Shown here piece by piece: positions 34,404 through 42,399 of a DNA stretch of 43,897 nucleotides. The stretch comes from JBAYJM01 sp041665065. GTDB lineage: Bacteria; Patescibacteriota; Patescibacteriia; 2-01-FULL-39-33. The stretch lies in the NCBI GenBank assembly GCA_041665065.1, contig JBAYJM010000008.1, forward strand, positions 1 to 43,897, read 5' to 3'. Position 1 is the first letter of the stretch, and the number at the start of each line of letters is the position of its first letter. The notes under the pieces were generated by a model. The model searched no databases and was not told where the DNA came from. It saw nothing but the letters and a program-made list of their open reading frames with translations. Made by a program: the position numbers and the translations under genes.

Positions 34404-36152
34404 CTAATTACAACTATCCAGACATGAATCAGTTAAAGGCATTCCTAGATTTTTTCTAATGAATTGATTTGCCCTGCACCATGATTGTTTTTCGTCCAAT
34501 ATTATTTGATCTCCGCCATCATCAAGATATAACTCATTAATGTTAAAATGATTCGCAAAAGCTACAATATTCAAATAATCATTACCAACCTTAATACAAT
34601 CTGTTTTTGGCGTTGAAGTTGCTATGTTTATTCTATTACTAACTGAGGCCATAACACTGTTACTGCTTTTACGAATCTGATTGAGGCGCTTAAAAAATTC
34701 AAATGATTCATTGCGACTAACAAGACGATCAGATGTGCCATGAATAATAAACATTGGAGAAGAACCTCCGGTTATATTATTTAAAAGGTAATAAGGCGAA
34801 ATAAGCCTATAAAACAATATGTTATTTGATAATGCCTTTCCAATAAATGTTTTTTGAATTTTTTCATTTATGATGCCATAATCATTGTCATAAACAAAGC
34901 CTACCATTTTTACCAAAAAAGTATCAACCCAAGTATTAATTTCTGGACTGGTAAATGTCTTGGGTAAATCTGTTGGTCCATAAAAATCAACTGCGCACTT
35001 TATCGGCAAGCCATTAAGCGAACTTCCGATCGATCCAAAATATGATGTAAAATATCCACCCGCAGATTCGCCCATAATGCAGATTTTTTTAGTATCTACG
35101 CCATAATTGGCTGAGTTATCCTTTATCCATTTAAGTGCATTATTGACATCAGCAACTTGCTCAGGAATTCCATGATTATCATGAATCCCACCCAAAAAAG
35201 AACTCATTGCATTAAACAAATTATCACCGTTATGTTTAATAAAATTTTTTGTAGCAATTCGTAATAATGGTTTCCAGATAGGAATTGCGCTATTTGTCCA
35301 TTGATCAGCTTTATTATTAAAATCTGGAATAAAAGAGTTATATATTCCTTTTATTTGAACCAAACGATAATTTACAGCAAAAACCACAATTCCCGAATCT
35401 GCAAGAGATCTTGCAATAGGATCCCAACTTGTATTTGATTGAGAAACAATAGTTGACCCATTCTGCTCATAACTGCTCATAAACCATCCTCCGCCATGAA
35501 CAATAATCACTGCTGGCTTAGTTGTCGTAGTTGAAGAAGTCGCCCTATAAACATATAAATCTTGCAATGGATCTTCTCCGTATTTATGACATTCATCAGC
35601 CGTATGAAGATTGGCACCAAGAGGACAGCTTGATGATGCTATATTTTTCGAACTAAAAGGATGGTCGTAATTTAAATTTATAGTAACTGTTTTGTCTCCC
35701 TTAAAACCAATTACCATTTGCCCCTTATCAATGGCTGGCAATGTGGCTTTAATTTCGCCTTTAGTTTGATCGGTCGCAAAAATCTGGTCGCAAAAATTCA
35801 TCCGCGGATATGGAAGATTATAGCAAATAAGCTTAGGGTTTTCTCCATTTTGTCCCAAATACACATAAGACAATTCTAATGAGTTATTAATTTTTAAAGA
35901 ACTGTCCAATTTTATGGTCAAATCTTGAAACGATTCCATTTGATCGGTTTTTATTGACAACACCGCCGGAGAATTAAGAAGGCTTTTTTGAAAAGAAATT
36001 TCTCTTGGAATGCTATTAATTTGATTGGCATCATTAAAAGAAATAATAGCAAACGTGCCTACGGCAAATAACATGAGTATAAGAACGCCCATGAAAAGCT
36101 TTACCTTCATTGACATCTTGTTGGATATCCTAGTTTTTACGATCATAAACAT
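34404..36152 (-). CDS. Membrane-anchored alpha/beta hydrolase (carboxylesterase-like), 582 aa
   Basis: An N-terminal transmembrane helix (about residues 17-36) is followed by a beta-rich domain of about 150 residues with several Cys, and then an alpha/beta-hydrolase domain. That domain contains the oxyanion motif IVHGGGWF (about 218), the nucleophile elbow CIMGESAGGYF (about 356) and the acid loop IIHGTSDRLVSR (about 465). The catalytic His is not certain; HFNINELY near 535 is a candidate. The HGGGW plus GESAG pair is typical of hormone-sensitive-lipase/carboxylesterase-type enzymes, so it probably acts on acyl or acetyl esters outside the membrane. The start could be at MKVKLF (36110). A TG-extended TAAAAT on minus (36170-36175) may be its own promoter. 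It interrupts the por gene order. Confidence 0.85.
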   Translation of the reverse strand: MFMIVKTRISNKMSMKVKLFMGVLILMLFAVGTFAIISFNDANQINSIPREISFQKSLLNSPAVLSIKTDQMESFQDLTIKLDSSLKINNSLELSYVYLGQNGENPKLICYNLPYPRMNFCDQIFATDQTKGEIKATLPAIDKGQMVIGFKGDKTVTINLNYDHPFSSKNIASSSCPLGANLHTADECHKYGEDPLQDLYVYRATSSTTTTKPAVIIVHGGGWFMSSYEQNGSTIVSQSNTSWDPIARSLADSGIVVFAVNYRLVQIKGIYNSFIPDFNNKADQWTNSAIPIWKPLLRIATKNFIKHNGDNLFNAMSSFLGGIHDNHGIPEQVADVNNALKWIKDNSANYGVDTKKICIMGESAGGYFTSYFGSIGSSLNGLPIKCAVDFYGPTDLPKTFTSPEINTWVDTFLVKMVGFVYDNDYGIINEKIQKTFIGKALSNNILFYRLISPYYLLNNITGGSSPMFIIHGTSDRLVSRNESFEFFKRLNQIRKSSNSVMASVSNRINIATSTPKTDCIKVGNDYLNIVAFANHFNINELYLDDGGDQIILDEKQSWCRANQFIRKNLGMPLTDSCLDSCN

Positions 36153-36207
36153 TTAAGTTAAATAAAAATATTTTAACAAAAATAAACCCTTTCTTGACTT
36201 TAATACT

Positions 36208-36483
36208 TTATTTTTTCTCTTCCTTCATTAAAATCGCTTTTGTAGGGCATTCTTCTGCGCAAATTCCACAGCCCTTGCAATAATCCAAGTCGCAATCATA
36301 AATATTCCTGCCCTTAGAATTTTTTTCACCTGTCGCAAAACACACACCCTCAGGACAAACTCGTTCGCACATTCCACAACCAATGCATTTTTCTTTGTCT
36401 ACTTCCGGATAATACATGTCGCGCCAATTTCCGGTTTTAACCTGGGAAGAAGTTCCCGGCTTAGCTGTTAATTTTATTTTCAT
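36208..36483 (-). CDS. porD: 2-oxoacid:ferredoxin oxidoreductase, delta (ferredoxin) subunit
   Basis: A 91-aa protein with two complete [4Fe-4S] motifs, CIGCGMCERVCPEG (about 37-50) and CKGCGICAEECPTKA (about 69-83), joined by a short linker. It passes electrons from the TPP subunit to external ferredoxin. It lies 52 bases downstream of porG and before the hydrolase gene. Length and N-terminal WRDMYYPEVDKEKC agree with the family. Confidence 0.93.
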   Translation of the reverse strand: MKIKLTAKPGTSSQVKTGNWRDMYYPEVDKEKCIGCGMCERVCPEGVCFATGEKNSKGRNIYDCDLDYCKGCGICAEECPTKAILMKEEKK

Positions 36484-36535
36484 ATATTATTTGTTTTATC
36501 TTTAATTGCCATACCTATCAGGCAGGCTCAAAATA

Positions 36536-37078
36536 TTATTCATTATTTATCAGTTCAAATCCCCTCTTTGCGGCCAAAACATTTTTCTCGGCAATATCGC
36601 CGCTGAATCTTTCCCGTATAACTTTTTCAACTGATTCCATTTTGACTATTCCCGTGATACCGGCAAATACTCCAAGCATAATCGTATTTATAATCGGCTT
36701 GCCAATAATTTCAAGCGCCAATTTTTTAGCATCAATTGTATGGACTTTAATATTATTAGGGGCTTTAATCTCCGGCGTCTCACTTGAGACATTAATTACG
36801 GCCATTCCGCCATCTGTTAAGCCGGCGAAAACATCAACCCCGCCGATTAAGCTTGAATCCTGAATAATTACAACATCGGGACTATAAACCTGGCTTCGCA
36901 ACCTGATATATTTTTCATCCACTCTGACATAAGCAGTAACCGGTGCGCCACGTCGCTCAACTCCAAAATTAGGGAAAGCCTGCGAAAATTTTCCATCATA
37001 AAAAACAGCCTCCGCCAAAAGTTCTGCCATTGTTACCGAGCCTTGTCCTCCTCGGCCATGTATTCTTATTTCAATCAT
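36536..37078 (-). CDS. porG: 2-oxoacid:ferredoxin oxidoreductase, gamma subunit
   Basis: The 180-residue protein starts with IEIRIHGRGGQGSVTMAELL, the hallmark of the gamma chain, and continues with SFGVERRG-like (FPNFGVERRGAPV, about 41), VIIQDSSLI (about 70) and NTIMLGVFAGITG (about 131). It is first of the por genes, 12 bases after a thioredoxin-fold gene and 52 before porD, consistent with one transcript. Confidence 0.93.
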   Translation of the reverse strand: MIEIRIHGRGGQGSVTMAELLAEAVFYDGKFSQAFPNFGVERRGAPVTAYVRVDEKYIRLRSQVYSPDVVIIQDSSLIGGVDVFAGLTDGGMAVINVSSETPEIKAPNNIKVHTIDAKKLALEIIGKPIINTIMLGVFAGITGIVKMESVEKVIRERFSGDIAEKNVLAAKRGFELINNE

Positions 37079-37090
37079 AAATATAATTAA

Positions 37091-37915
37091 TTACTTGTTT
37101 AAAATTTCTTGATATTTATTTATTATGCTTTCCCAGTCAGGAGAAGAAATAATTCCCTCCAGCTTATTGCCATTTACAAAAAAAGTCGGCGTGCCTATAA
37201 CTCCCAGAGCACCGGCATCTGCTATATCTTTTTCAAGAATTTTACTATAACTATCTGACTTTAAGCAACTAGAAAATTTTTCCATATTAATTCCGGAGGC
37301 GGTGGCTATATTTCTAATTGTCTCAACTGAAGTTAAATCTGCCTGATTCTCATACAGCTTGTCATGAAATTGCCAAAATCTTCCTTGGTCATGCGCGCAG
37401 AAACCGGCCTTGGCTAAAATGGTTGAATTATTATCAATGACCGGAAAATTCCTAAAGATAAATAGTACATTGTTTTTATTCTTAAGTACAGCTTGCCTTA
37501 TTTGAGTATATTCCTGCTGAGATTTGGTACATTGAAAATCACCAAATTCAACAATTACCAGTGGAGCATTTAAATTTCCCAGACTTGGCCTGTCTTTATT
37601 CTCAGCCAAAATTCTCTGCGGACTCTGAACGGAGACAGAGCTCGAAGATATGACGCCAAAATTATTTTTTTGAACAGGATTATTTTTGTTTTCTTTAAAA
37701 TAAAAAAAGCCGACCGCAAAAATAGCCGACAAAAGCAAAATTATAATCACCAGCATGATTATAAAAAATTTCCACACACCCCTTGGAGATTTTGGAGATT
37801 GCGAATTTTGATTTTGCCCACTAGAATCTACGCCAAAATCTTTCAACGGCTCATTTTCAATTATATCCGTATTGTTGTCCGCAGGCCAATTTGTATAGCT
37901 GTTATTTTGATCCAT
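37091..37915 (-). CDS. Membrane-anchored DsbA/thioredoxin-fold protein with a CxxS active site (274 aa)
   Basis: A polar N-terminus (1-45) is followed by one transmembrane helix (about 47-70) and an extracytoplasmic DSBA-like domain. The domain begins LGNLNAPLVIVEFGDFQCTKS (split; active site Cys near residue 127) and ends with the cis-Pro loop GVIGTPTFFVNG (about 233-244). In this family the active site is normally CxxC (for example DFQCPYC); here the second Cys is Ser. Two further Cys lie in FCAHDQGRF and FSSCLKS. It may therefore work as a monothiol isomerase or reductase rather than an oxidase. It precedes porG by 12 bases. The exported Cys-rich giant of this window is a possible client, which is inference. 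Confidence 0.88.
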   Translation of the reverse strand: MDQNNSYTNWPADNNTDIIENEPLKDFGVDSSGQNQNSQSPKSPRGVWKFFIIMLVIIILLLSAIFAVGFFYFKENKNNPVQKNNFGVISSSSVSVQSPQRILAENKDRPSLGNLNAPLVIVEFGDFQCTKSQQEYTQIRQAVLKNKNNVLFIFRNFPVIDNNSTILAKAGFCAHDQGRFWQFHDKLYENQADLTSVETIRNIATASGINMEKFSSCLKSDSYSKILEKDIADAGALGVIGTPTFFVNGNKLEGIISSPDWESIINKYQEILNK

Positions 37916-38007
37916 TTTATTATACTAATAATATCACATAAATATGCCTGGACCAATATATTATCCTTTATTTGCACAATCAATCTCTCCATTGCCACCA
38001 ATATAGA

Positions 38008-38036
38008 TTGACTTATTATCAAAAGTGTGATAGTAT
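38008..38036 (+). promoter_or_regulatory. Promoter of the secG unit
   Basis: TTGACT (38008-38013), a 17-base spacer and TAGTAT (38031-38036), about 35 bases before the secG ATG. Confidence 0.6.
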
Positions 38037-38071
38037 ACATTTGTGAATATTTAGATCATATATAAAATATA

Positions 38072-38281
38072 ATGATAATAGACTTTATTCAGATTGCCTC
38101 GGCAATTGGCCTAATTATAGTAATTTTGATGCAGAATAGGGGCTCAGGATTGGGCTCGGCTTTTGGCGGAGACGGAAATGCATATCGAACAAAAAGAGGC
38201 ATCGAAAAATCACTTGTAAAAATCTCAATAGTTTTAGCAATTATCTTCTTCGTAACCGCTTTTATTAATTTTCTATACTAA
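38072..38281 (+). CDS. secG: Preprotein translocase subunit SecG
   Basis: A 69-aa protein with two transmembrane helices (about 4-21 and 49-67) joined by a loop containing the SecG signature LMQNRGSGLGSAFGGDGN. It stabilises the SecYE channel. It heads a transcript with the substrate-binding protein 34 bases later. No SD is seen before the ATG. Confidence 0.92.
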   Translation: MIIDFIQIASAIGLIIVILMQNRGSGLGSAFGGDGNAYRTKRGIEKSLVKISIVLAIIFFVTAFINFLY

Positions 38282-38315
38282 ATAGCGGCATAATTTATTA
38301 ATCGGTCACATTACC

Positions 38316-40148
38316 GTGAATTTATTATCTTCTTGGAAAAAGAGTTTTGAAATGCTCTTTTCTACCAAATACAAGAAACTACGATCCCTACAAAAACAAA
38401 GTTATTTAGATAAACACCTTGTTAGTTCTTTAAATTCGGCTAAGATGCCGACCGCCAAACAACTAAAATATTTGCCGCGGATTCTAAAAAAAGGAGAAAA
38501 AAGACTATTTATAGTTTTGAGCGCCGCCTTAATATTATGTCTAGTTTTATTAATAATACAATCATTTAATTTCTTGACGGTTCCCATAGCAGAGCCGGGC
38601 GGAGAATATGTCGAGGGACTTGTAGGAGCTCCCAGGTATATTAATCCCATTCTTGCCCAAACCAACGACGTTGATGTTGATCTTTCAAAGTTGATTTTTT
38701 CCGGCTTGCTTAAATATGACAATAATAGACAACTTGTTCCCGATCTGGCCGAAAGATATGAAATTTCTGATGACAAATTAGTCTATACTGTTTATCTAAG
38801 AAAAGACGTTAAATGGCATGATGAAGAACCATTTAAGGCCGACGACGTTATATTTACAATGGCATCAATCCAAGATCCAGAATATAAAAGCCCCCTGTCC
38901 AGAAGCTTTAGAGGAATTAGTGCAGAGAAAATAGATGACTATACAGTTAAATTTACACTAAAAGAACCATTCGCTCCCTTTATTGGGCTTTTGACTTTTG
39001 GCATTCTGCCTGAGCATCTATGGTACAATGTGCCGGCTGAAAATGCTTCTTTAACAGAGCTAAATAAAAAGCCGATTGGAACCGGCCAATGGAAATTTGA
39101 TAGCCTTAAGAAAGATACCGCCGGGGCAATTAAATCCTATACTTTAGTGCCTAATGATTTTTATTACGGCGAAAAACCATACATTCAAAAACTGATCTTT
39201 AAATTTTACGGTGATTTTGCATCCGCAATTGATGCTTTAAAAAACAAAAATGTTGATGGCATTGCATATTTATCGCCTGAGAATAAAGATGAACTCAAAA
39301 AATATAAAAATCTAGAATATCATGATTTGCATCAGCCGCAATACACTGCCCTGTTTTTTAACCAAAGCAAAAATGAACTGTTAAAATCAGATTACATCCG
39401 ACAGGCTTTAGCAATGGCCGTAGATAAAAATAAATTAGTAAACGAAGTCTTAAAGGGCGACGGACGAATTATTGATACGCCCACCCTTCCAGGCATAGAA
39501 GATAATCCCGATATTAAAAAATATAATTATGATCCCCAAGCTGCTGCAGAACTCCTAGAAAAGAACGGCTGGCAAATGACTGCCACCACGACGAACGATG
39601 GGATTACCGAGCAAATGAGGCAGAAAAAAAATTGGCCATTGGAAATAACACTGACAACTATTGATCAACCGCAAAATGTAGCCATAGCAAACCTAATCAA
39701 ACAGTCCTGGGCGCAAATAGGCGTTAAAACTAACTTACAAATTGTCGAAAAAGCCAAAATTTTACAAGACGTCATCAATCCAAGAAAATACGAAGTTCTA
39801 CTATTTGGAGAAAGCATGGGCTCAGATCCTGATGCATTCCCCTTTTGGCATTCCTCGCAAAATGAATATCCAGGATTGAACTTAGCTATTTTTTCCAATA
39901 AAACAGTCGACACACTATTGGAAGATGCGCGAAAAATAAATGATTGGGACCAACGAAAACAAAAATATTGGGAATTCCAAAAAATAGTGTCCGAACAATT
40001 ACCGGCGATATTTTTATTTAATCCGACATATATTTATCCGCAAGACAAAAAAATTAAAGGCTTTTCGGTGTCGGGGATATCTGGCCCAGCTGATAGGTTC
40101 GCAAACATTTCACAGTGGTACGTCAAAGTAAAAAAATCTTTAAAATAA
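38316..40148 (+). CDS. ABC transporter family-5 substrate-binding protein (oligopeptide type), 610 aa
   Basis: An unusually long polar cytoplasmic N-terminus (about 1-60) leads to a transmembrane helix (about 63-86) that anchors the SBP_bac_5 domain outside. Family phrases are LIFSGLLKYDNNRQLVPDLAE (split, about 127-147), YTVYLRKDVKWHDEEPFKADDV (about 156), EPFAPFIGLLTFGILPEHLW (about 216) and RQALAMAVDKNKLV (about 361). Such proteins bind peptides or similar solutes. No permease or ATPase gene is adjacent, so partners must be elsewhere, or the protein has a scavenging role of its own. The start is GTG at 38316; an ATG at 38352 would drop 12 residues. A lipobox is absent. Confidence 0.88.
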   Translation: MNLLSSWKKSFEMLFSTKYKKLRSLQKQSYLDKHLVSSLNSAKMPTAKQLKYLPRILKKGEKRLFIVLSAALILCLVLLIIQSFNFLTVPIAEPGGEYVEGLVGAPRYINPILAQTNDVDVDLSKLIFSGLLKYDNNRQLVPDLAERYEISDDKLVYTVYLRKDVKWHDEEPFKADDVIFTMASIQDPEYKSPLSRSFRGISAEKIDDYTVKFTLKEPFAPFIGLLTFGILPEHLWYNVPAENASLTELNKKPIGTGQWKFDSLKKDTAGAIKSYTLVPNDFYYGEKPYIQKLIFKFYGDFASAIDALKNKNVDGIAYLSPENKDELKKYKNLEYHDLHQPQYTALFFNQSKNELLKSDYIRQALAMAVDKNKLVNEVLKGDGRIIDTPTLPGIEDNPDIKKYNYDPQAAAELLEKNGWQMTATTTNDGITEQMRQKKNWPLEITLTTIDQPQNVAIANLIKQSWAQIGVKTNLQIVEKAKILQDVINPRKYEVLLFGESMGSDPDAFPFWHSSQNEYPGLNLAIFSNKTVDTLLEDARKINDWDQRKQKYWEFQKIVSEQLPAIFLFNPTYIYPQDKKIKGFSVSGISGPADRFANISQWYVKVKKSLK

Positions 40149-40161
40149 TAAATAAAAGTCT

Positions 40162-40245
40162 GCCTTGGTGGTGGAATTGGTAGACGCGCTAGCTTCAGGG
40201 GCTAGTTTCCGTAAGGAAGTGGGAGTTCAAATCTCCCCCAAGGCA
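40162..40245 (+). tRNA. tRNA-Leu, anticodon CAG
   Basis: The acceptor stem GCCTTGG/CCAAGGC is perfect, the D arm contains AATTGGTAGA, the anticodon stem is CTAGC/GCTAG with loop TTCAGGG, and the long variable arm TTTCCGTAAGGAAGT marks a class II tRNA. The T arm is GGGAG TTCAAAT CTCCC. Discriminator is A73, as needed for Leu. The 3' CCA is not encoded. It follows the substrate-binding gene by 13 bases, so it is probably processed from that transcript. Confidence 0.95.
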
Positions 40246-40362
40246 AAATAATCTACCGAAGCGATTTATAATAAAATTGCGCAATCCCATTTCAAAAACA
40301 AATCAATTAAAGAATAATTAATAAATAGCGGATAAGCTTAGAATACTATTTTTATCCATCTC

Positions 40363-40382
40363 AATGGACACAATTGTCCATT
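40363..40382 (+). promoter_or_regulatory. Hairpin over the first possible start codon of the RNase J gene
   Basis: AATGGACA and TGTCCATT form a perfect 8-bp stem with loop CAAT, and the ATG at 40364 lies inside it. If this ATG is used, initiation could be controlled by RNA structure; otherwise the start at 40394 is used and the hairpin is in the leader. Confidence 0.5.
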
Positions 40383-42256
40383 CGTATAAATTTATGAATA
40401 CAGAATCAACAAATCGGCACTATAATAGTAGCCACAATCAATCAACAAACAAAAACTCTCAGAAAATTGGGGAAGATTTAATATTGGGCGCATATCACGA
40501 TAAGCAGCCTGGCAAATCTTTTGCTAAAAACAAGGGGTTTACCTCAAAGGAAAAGTCCGAAGCTAAAAATCCAATCCTAAAGCATTCATCGGATGATGTT
40601 TTAAAAATAATTCCCATAGGCGGCTGCGAAGAAGTCGGACGAAATATGACCGTTTTTGAGTACAAAAAAGATATTATAATTTTGGATATGGGAATCCAGT
40701 TTCCCGAAGAAGATATGCCGGGTATTGATTATATAATTCCCAATGCCGAATATTTAAAGGGAAAAGAAAAAAATATAAAAGGAGTAATATTTTCCCATGG
40801 CCACTTAGACCATATCGGAGCAGCTCCAATACTACTGGAAAAATTAGGCAACCCAACCATAATAGGCCGAGACTTAACTTTAGCCATGCTTAAGCACAGG
40901 CAAGAAGACTACAAAAAAGACACGGCCGATAAACTAAAAACCATCAGTATCAAAAACATCAAAGAAAACATCCGCCTGGGACAATTTGATATTGGTTTTT
41001 TTCAAATCGAGCATTCAATCATGGATGCCATGGGCCTGATAATTAAAACCCCGGTTGCCACGGTCATTCATCCCGGCGACTGGACACTGGAAAAGGATAG
41101 TAATGGCAAAGCTATCTTGGATTATTCATTTCTCGCAGATTTACCAAGACCGACTGTCGTAATGCTAGAAAGTCTGGGAGCCACCGACGTAAGGCACAGT
41201 GCCACGACCGAAGAAATGAAAAAAAATATCACCCAACTCTTAACTGATGCGCCGGGAAGAGTGATTGTCGGTACCTTTTCTTCACAAATTGAAAGAATCG
41301 ATTGGATATTTTCCATTGCTGAAAAACTTGGCAAAAAAATTGCTCTTGACGGCTACAGCATGAAAGTGAATGTGGAAATCGCCAAAAAATTGGGCTACAT
41401 CAAAATGGGCAAAGGCCAATTGATAAAAATTGAGCAGGTCGACAGTTATCCTGATGATAAACTGATAATTATCTGCACTGGCGCACAAGGCGAAGGCAAT
41501 GCGGTACTGTCTCGAATCATTGATGGATCCAACCGACACATTAAAATTAAAAAATCTGATACAGTAATTCTTTCGTCATCCATCATTCCGGGCAACGAAA
41601 GAACCATTCAAAGATTAAAAGACAATTTATATCGCCAATGCGACAATGTTATTCATGGCACCATTATGGATATCCATGTTTCGGGCCATGGCAACAGGGA
41701 AGATATCGCACACATGCTTCATACGATAAAACCGGACTATTTTATTCCGGTTTATGCCAATCATTATATGCTAAAAGAAGCGGCCAAACTTGCTCGCGAA
41801 GAAGGTTTTAGACCGGAAAGAATTTTTGTTCCTGACAATGGACAAATAATCGAGTTTGATAAGCAAGGTGGAAGAATAACTGACAAAAAAGTTCCTGCCA
41901 CTTATGTCTTTGTTGATGGGCTAGGAATTACTGACAGCAATAATGTTGTTCTGCGCGACAGAAAAATGATGGCCGAAGATGGCATGCTTGTCGTCATCGC
42001 AACCATTGATGCCAAGACAGGAAATCTAATTCATAATCCTGATTTGATTTCCAGAGGCTTTGTCTATCTTAAAGAAAATAAAAAGTTAATTGAGATGACC
42101 AGACAAAAAGTACGAAAAATGCTTAAAGATGAAAATCCATTAAACGCTCCAGACGATCAATATCTCAAAGATAAAATTAGAAATGAAATTGGAAAATTTT
42201 TGTACCAAAAAACCGAGAAACGTCCCATGATACTTCCGGTGATTATTGAGGTTTAA
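40364..42256 (+). CDS. rnj: Ribonuclease J (metallo-beta-lactamase / beta-CASP RNase)
   Basis: Endo-/5'-exoribonuclease of mRNA decay and RNA maturation. After a polar N-terminal extension (about 1-80) come IIPIGGCEEVGRNMTVFEY (about 84), the metal site FSHGHLDHIGAAP (about 143-155), VIHPGDW (about 230), the beta-CASP part with GTFSSQIERIDWIF (about 303), ICTGAQGEGNAVLSRI (about 370), SSSIIPGNE (about 403) and HVSGHGNREDI (about 440). At the position where family members have PVHGE the sequence is PVYANHYML (about 464). The C-terminal domain is present and ends in the typical RPMILPVIIEV. At 630 aa it is slightly longer than usual because of the N-terminal extension. The start may be ATG 40394 (MNTEST). 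Neither start has an SD. Confidence 0.94.
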   Translation: MDTIVHSYKFMNTESTNRHYNSSHNQSTNKNSQKIGEDLILGAYHDKQPGKSFAKNKGFTSKEKSEAKNPILKHSSDDVLKIIPIGGCEEVGRNMTVFEYKKDIIILDMGIQFPEEDMPGIDYIIPNAEYLKGKEKNIKGVIFSHGHLDHIGAAPILLEKLGNPTIIGRDLTLAMLKHRQEDYKKDTADKLKTISIKNIKENIRLGQFDIGFFQIEHSIMDAMGLIIKTPVATVIHPGDWTLEKDSNGKAILDYSFLADLPRPTVVMLESLGATDVRHSATTEEMKKNITQLLTDAPGRVIVGTFSSQIERIDWIFSIAEKLGKKIALDGYSMKVNVEIAKKLGYIKMGKGQLIKIEQVDSYPDDKLIIICTGAQGEGNAVLSRIIDGSNRHIKIKKSDTVILSSSIIPGNERTIQRLKDNLYRQCDNVIHGTIMDIHVSGHGNREDIAHMLHTIKPDYFIPVYANHYMLKEAAKLAREEGFRPERIFVPDNGQIIEFDKQGGRITDKKVPATYVFVDGLGITDSNNVVLRDRKMMAEDGMLVVIATIDAKTGNLIHNPDLISRGFVYLKENKKLIEMTRQKVRKMLKDENPLNAPDDQYLKDKIRNEIGKFLYQKTEKRPMILPVIIEV

Positions 42257-42317
42257 TGATTTACAATGTGTAATGCGTAAGGCATGACCAGTAACTAGCT
42301 AAAAAACAATATTTTAA

Positions 42318-42350
42318 AAAAGAGCTCAGATAAAAACTGAGTTCTTTTTA
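42318..42350 (+). terminator. Terminator of the RNase J gene
   Basis: AAGAGCTCAG pairs with CTGAGTTCTT (one G-T pair) around a seven-base loop, followed by TTTTT, 62 bases past the stop. Confidence 0.8.
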
Positions 42351-42360
42351 TATCCGATTA

Positions 42361-42390
42361 AAATAGAGCCGGTAATGGCTCCATTTTTTA
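42361..42390. terminator. Small hairpin between convergent rnj and trpS
   Basis: GAGCC and GGCTC around GGTAAT, with ATTTTTTA on the plus side and TATTTTAA on the minus side. It can end trpS transcription on minus and back up the rnj terminator on plus. Confidence 0.6.
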
Positions 42391-42399
42391 TCTAAGATT

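Noticed and set aside
38402..38776. Minus-strand frame of 124 codons within the substrate-binding gene
   Set aside because: Antisense to conserved SBP_bac_5 sequence; no independent support.
40246..40362. Second tRNA or small RNA after tRNA-Leu
   Set aside because: No cloverleaf and no T-loop consensus; the stretch is A+T-rich spacer before the RNase J gene.
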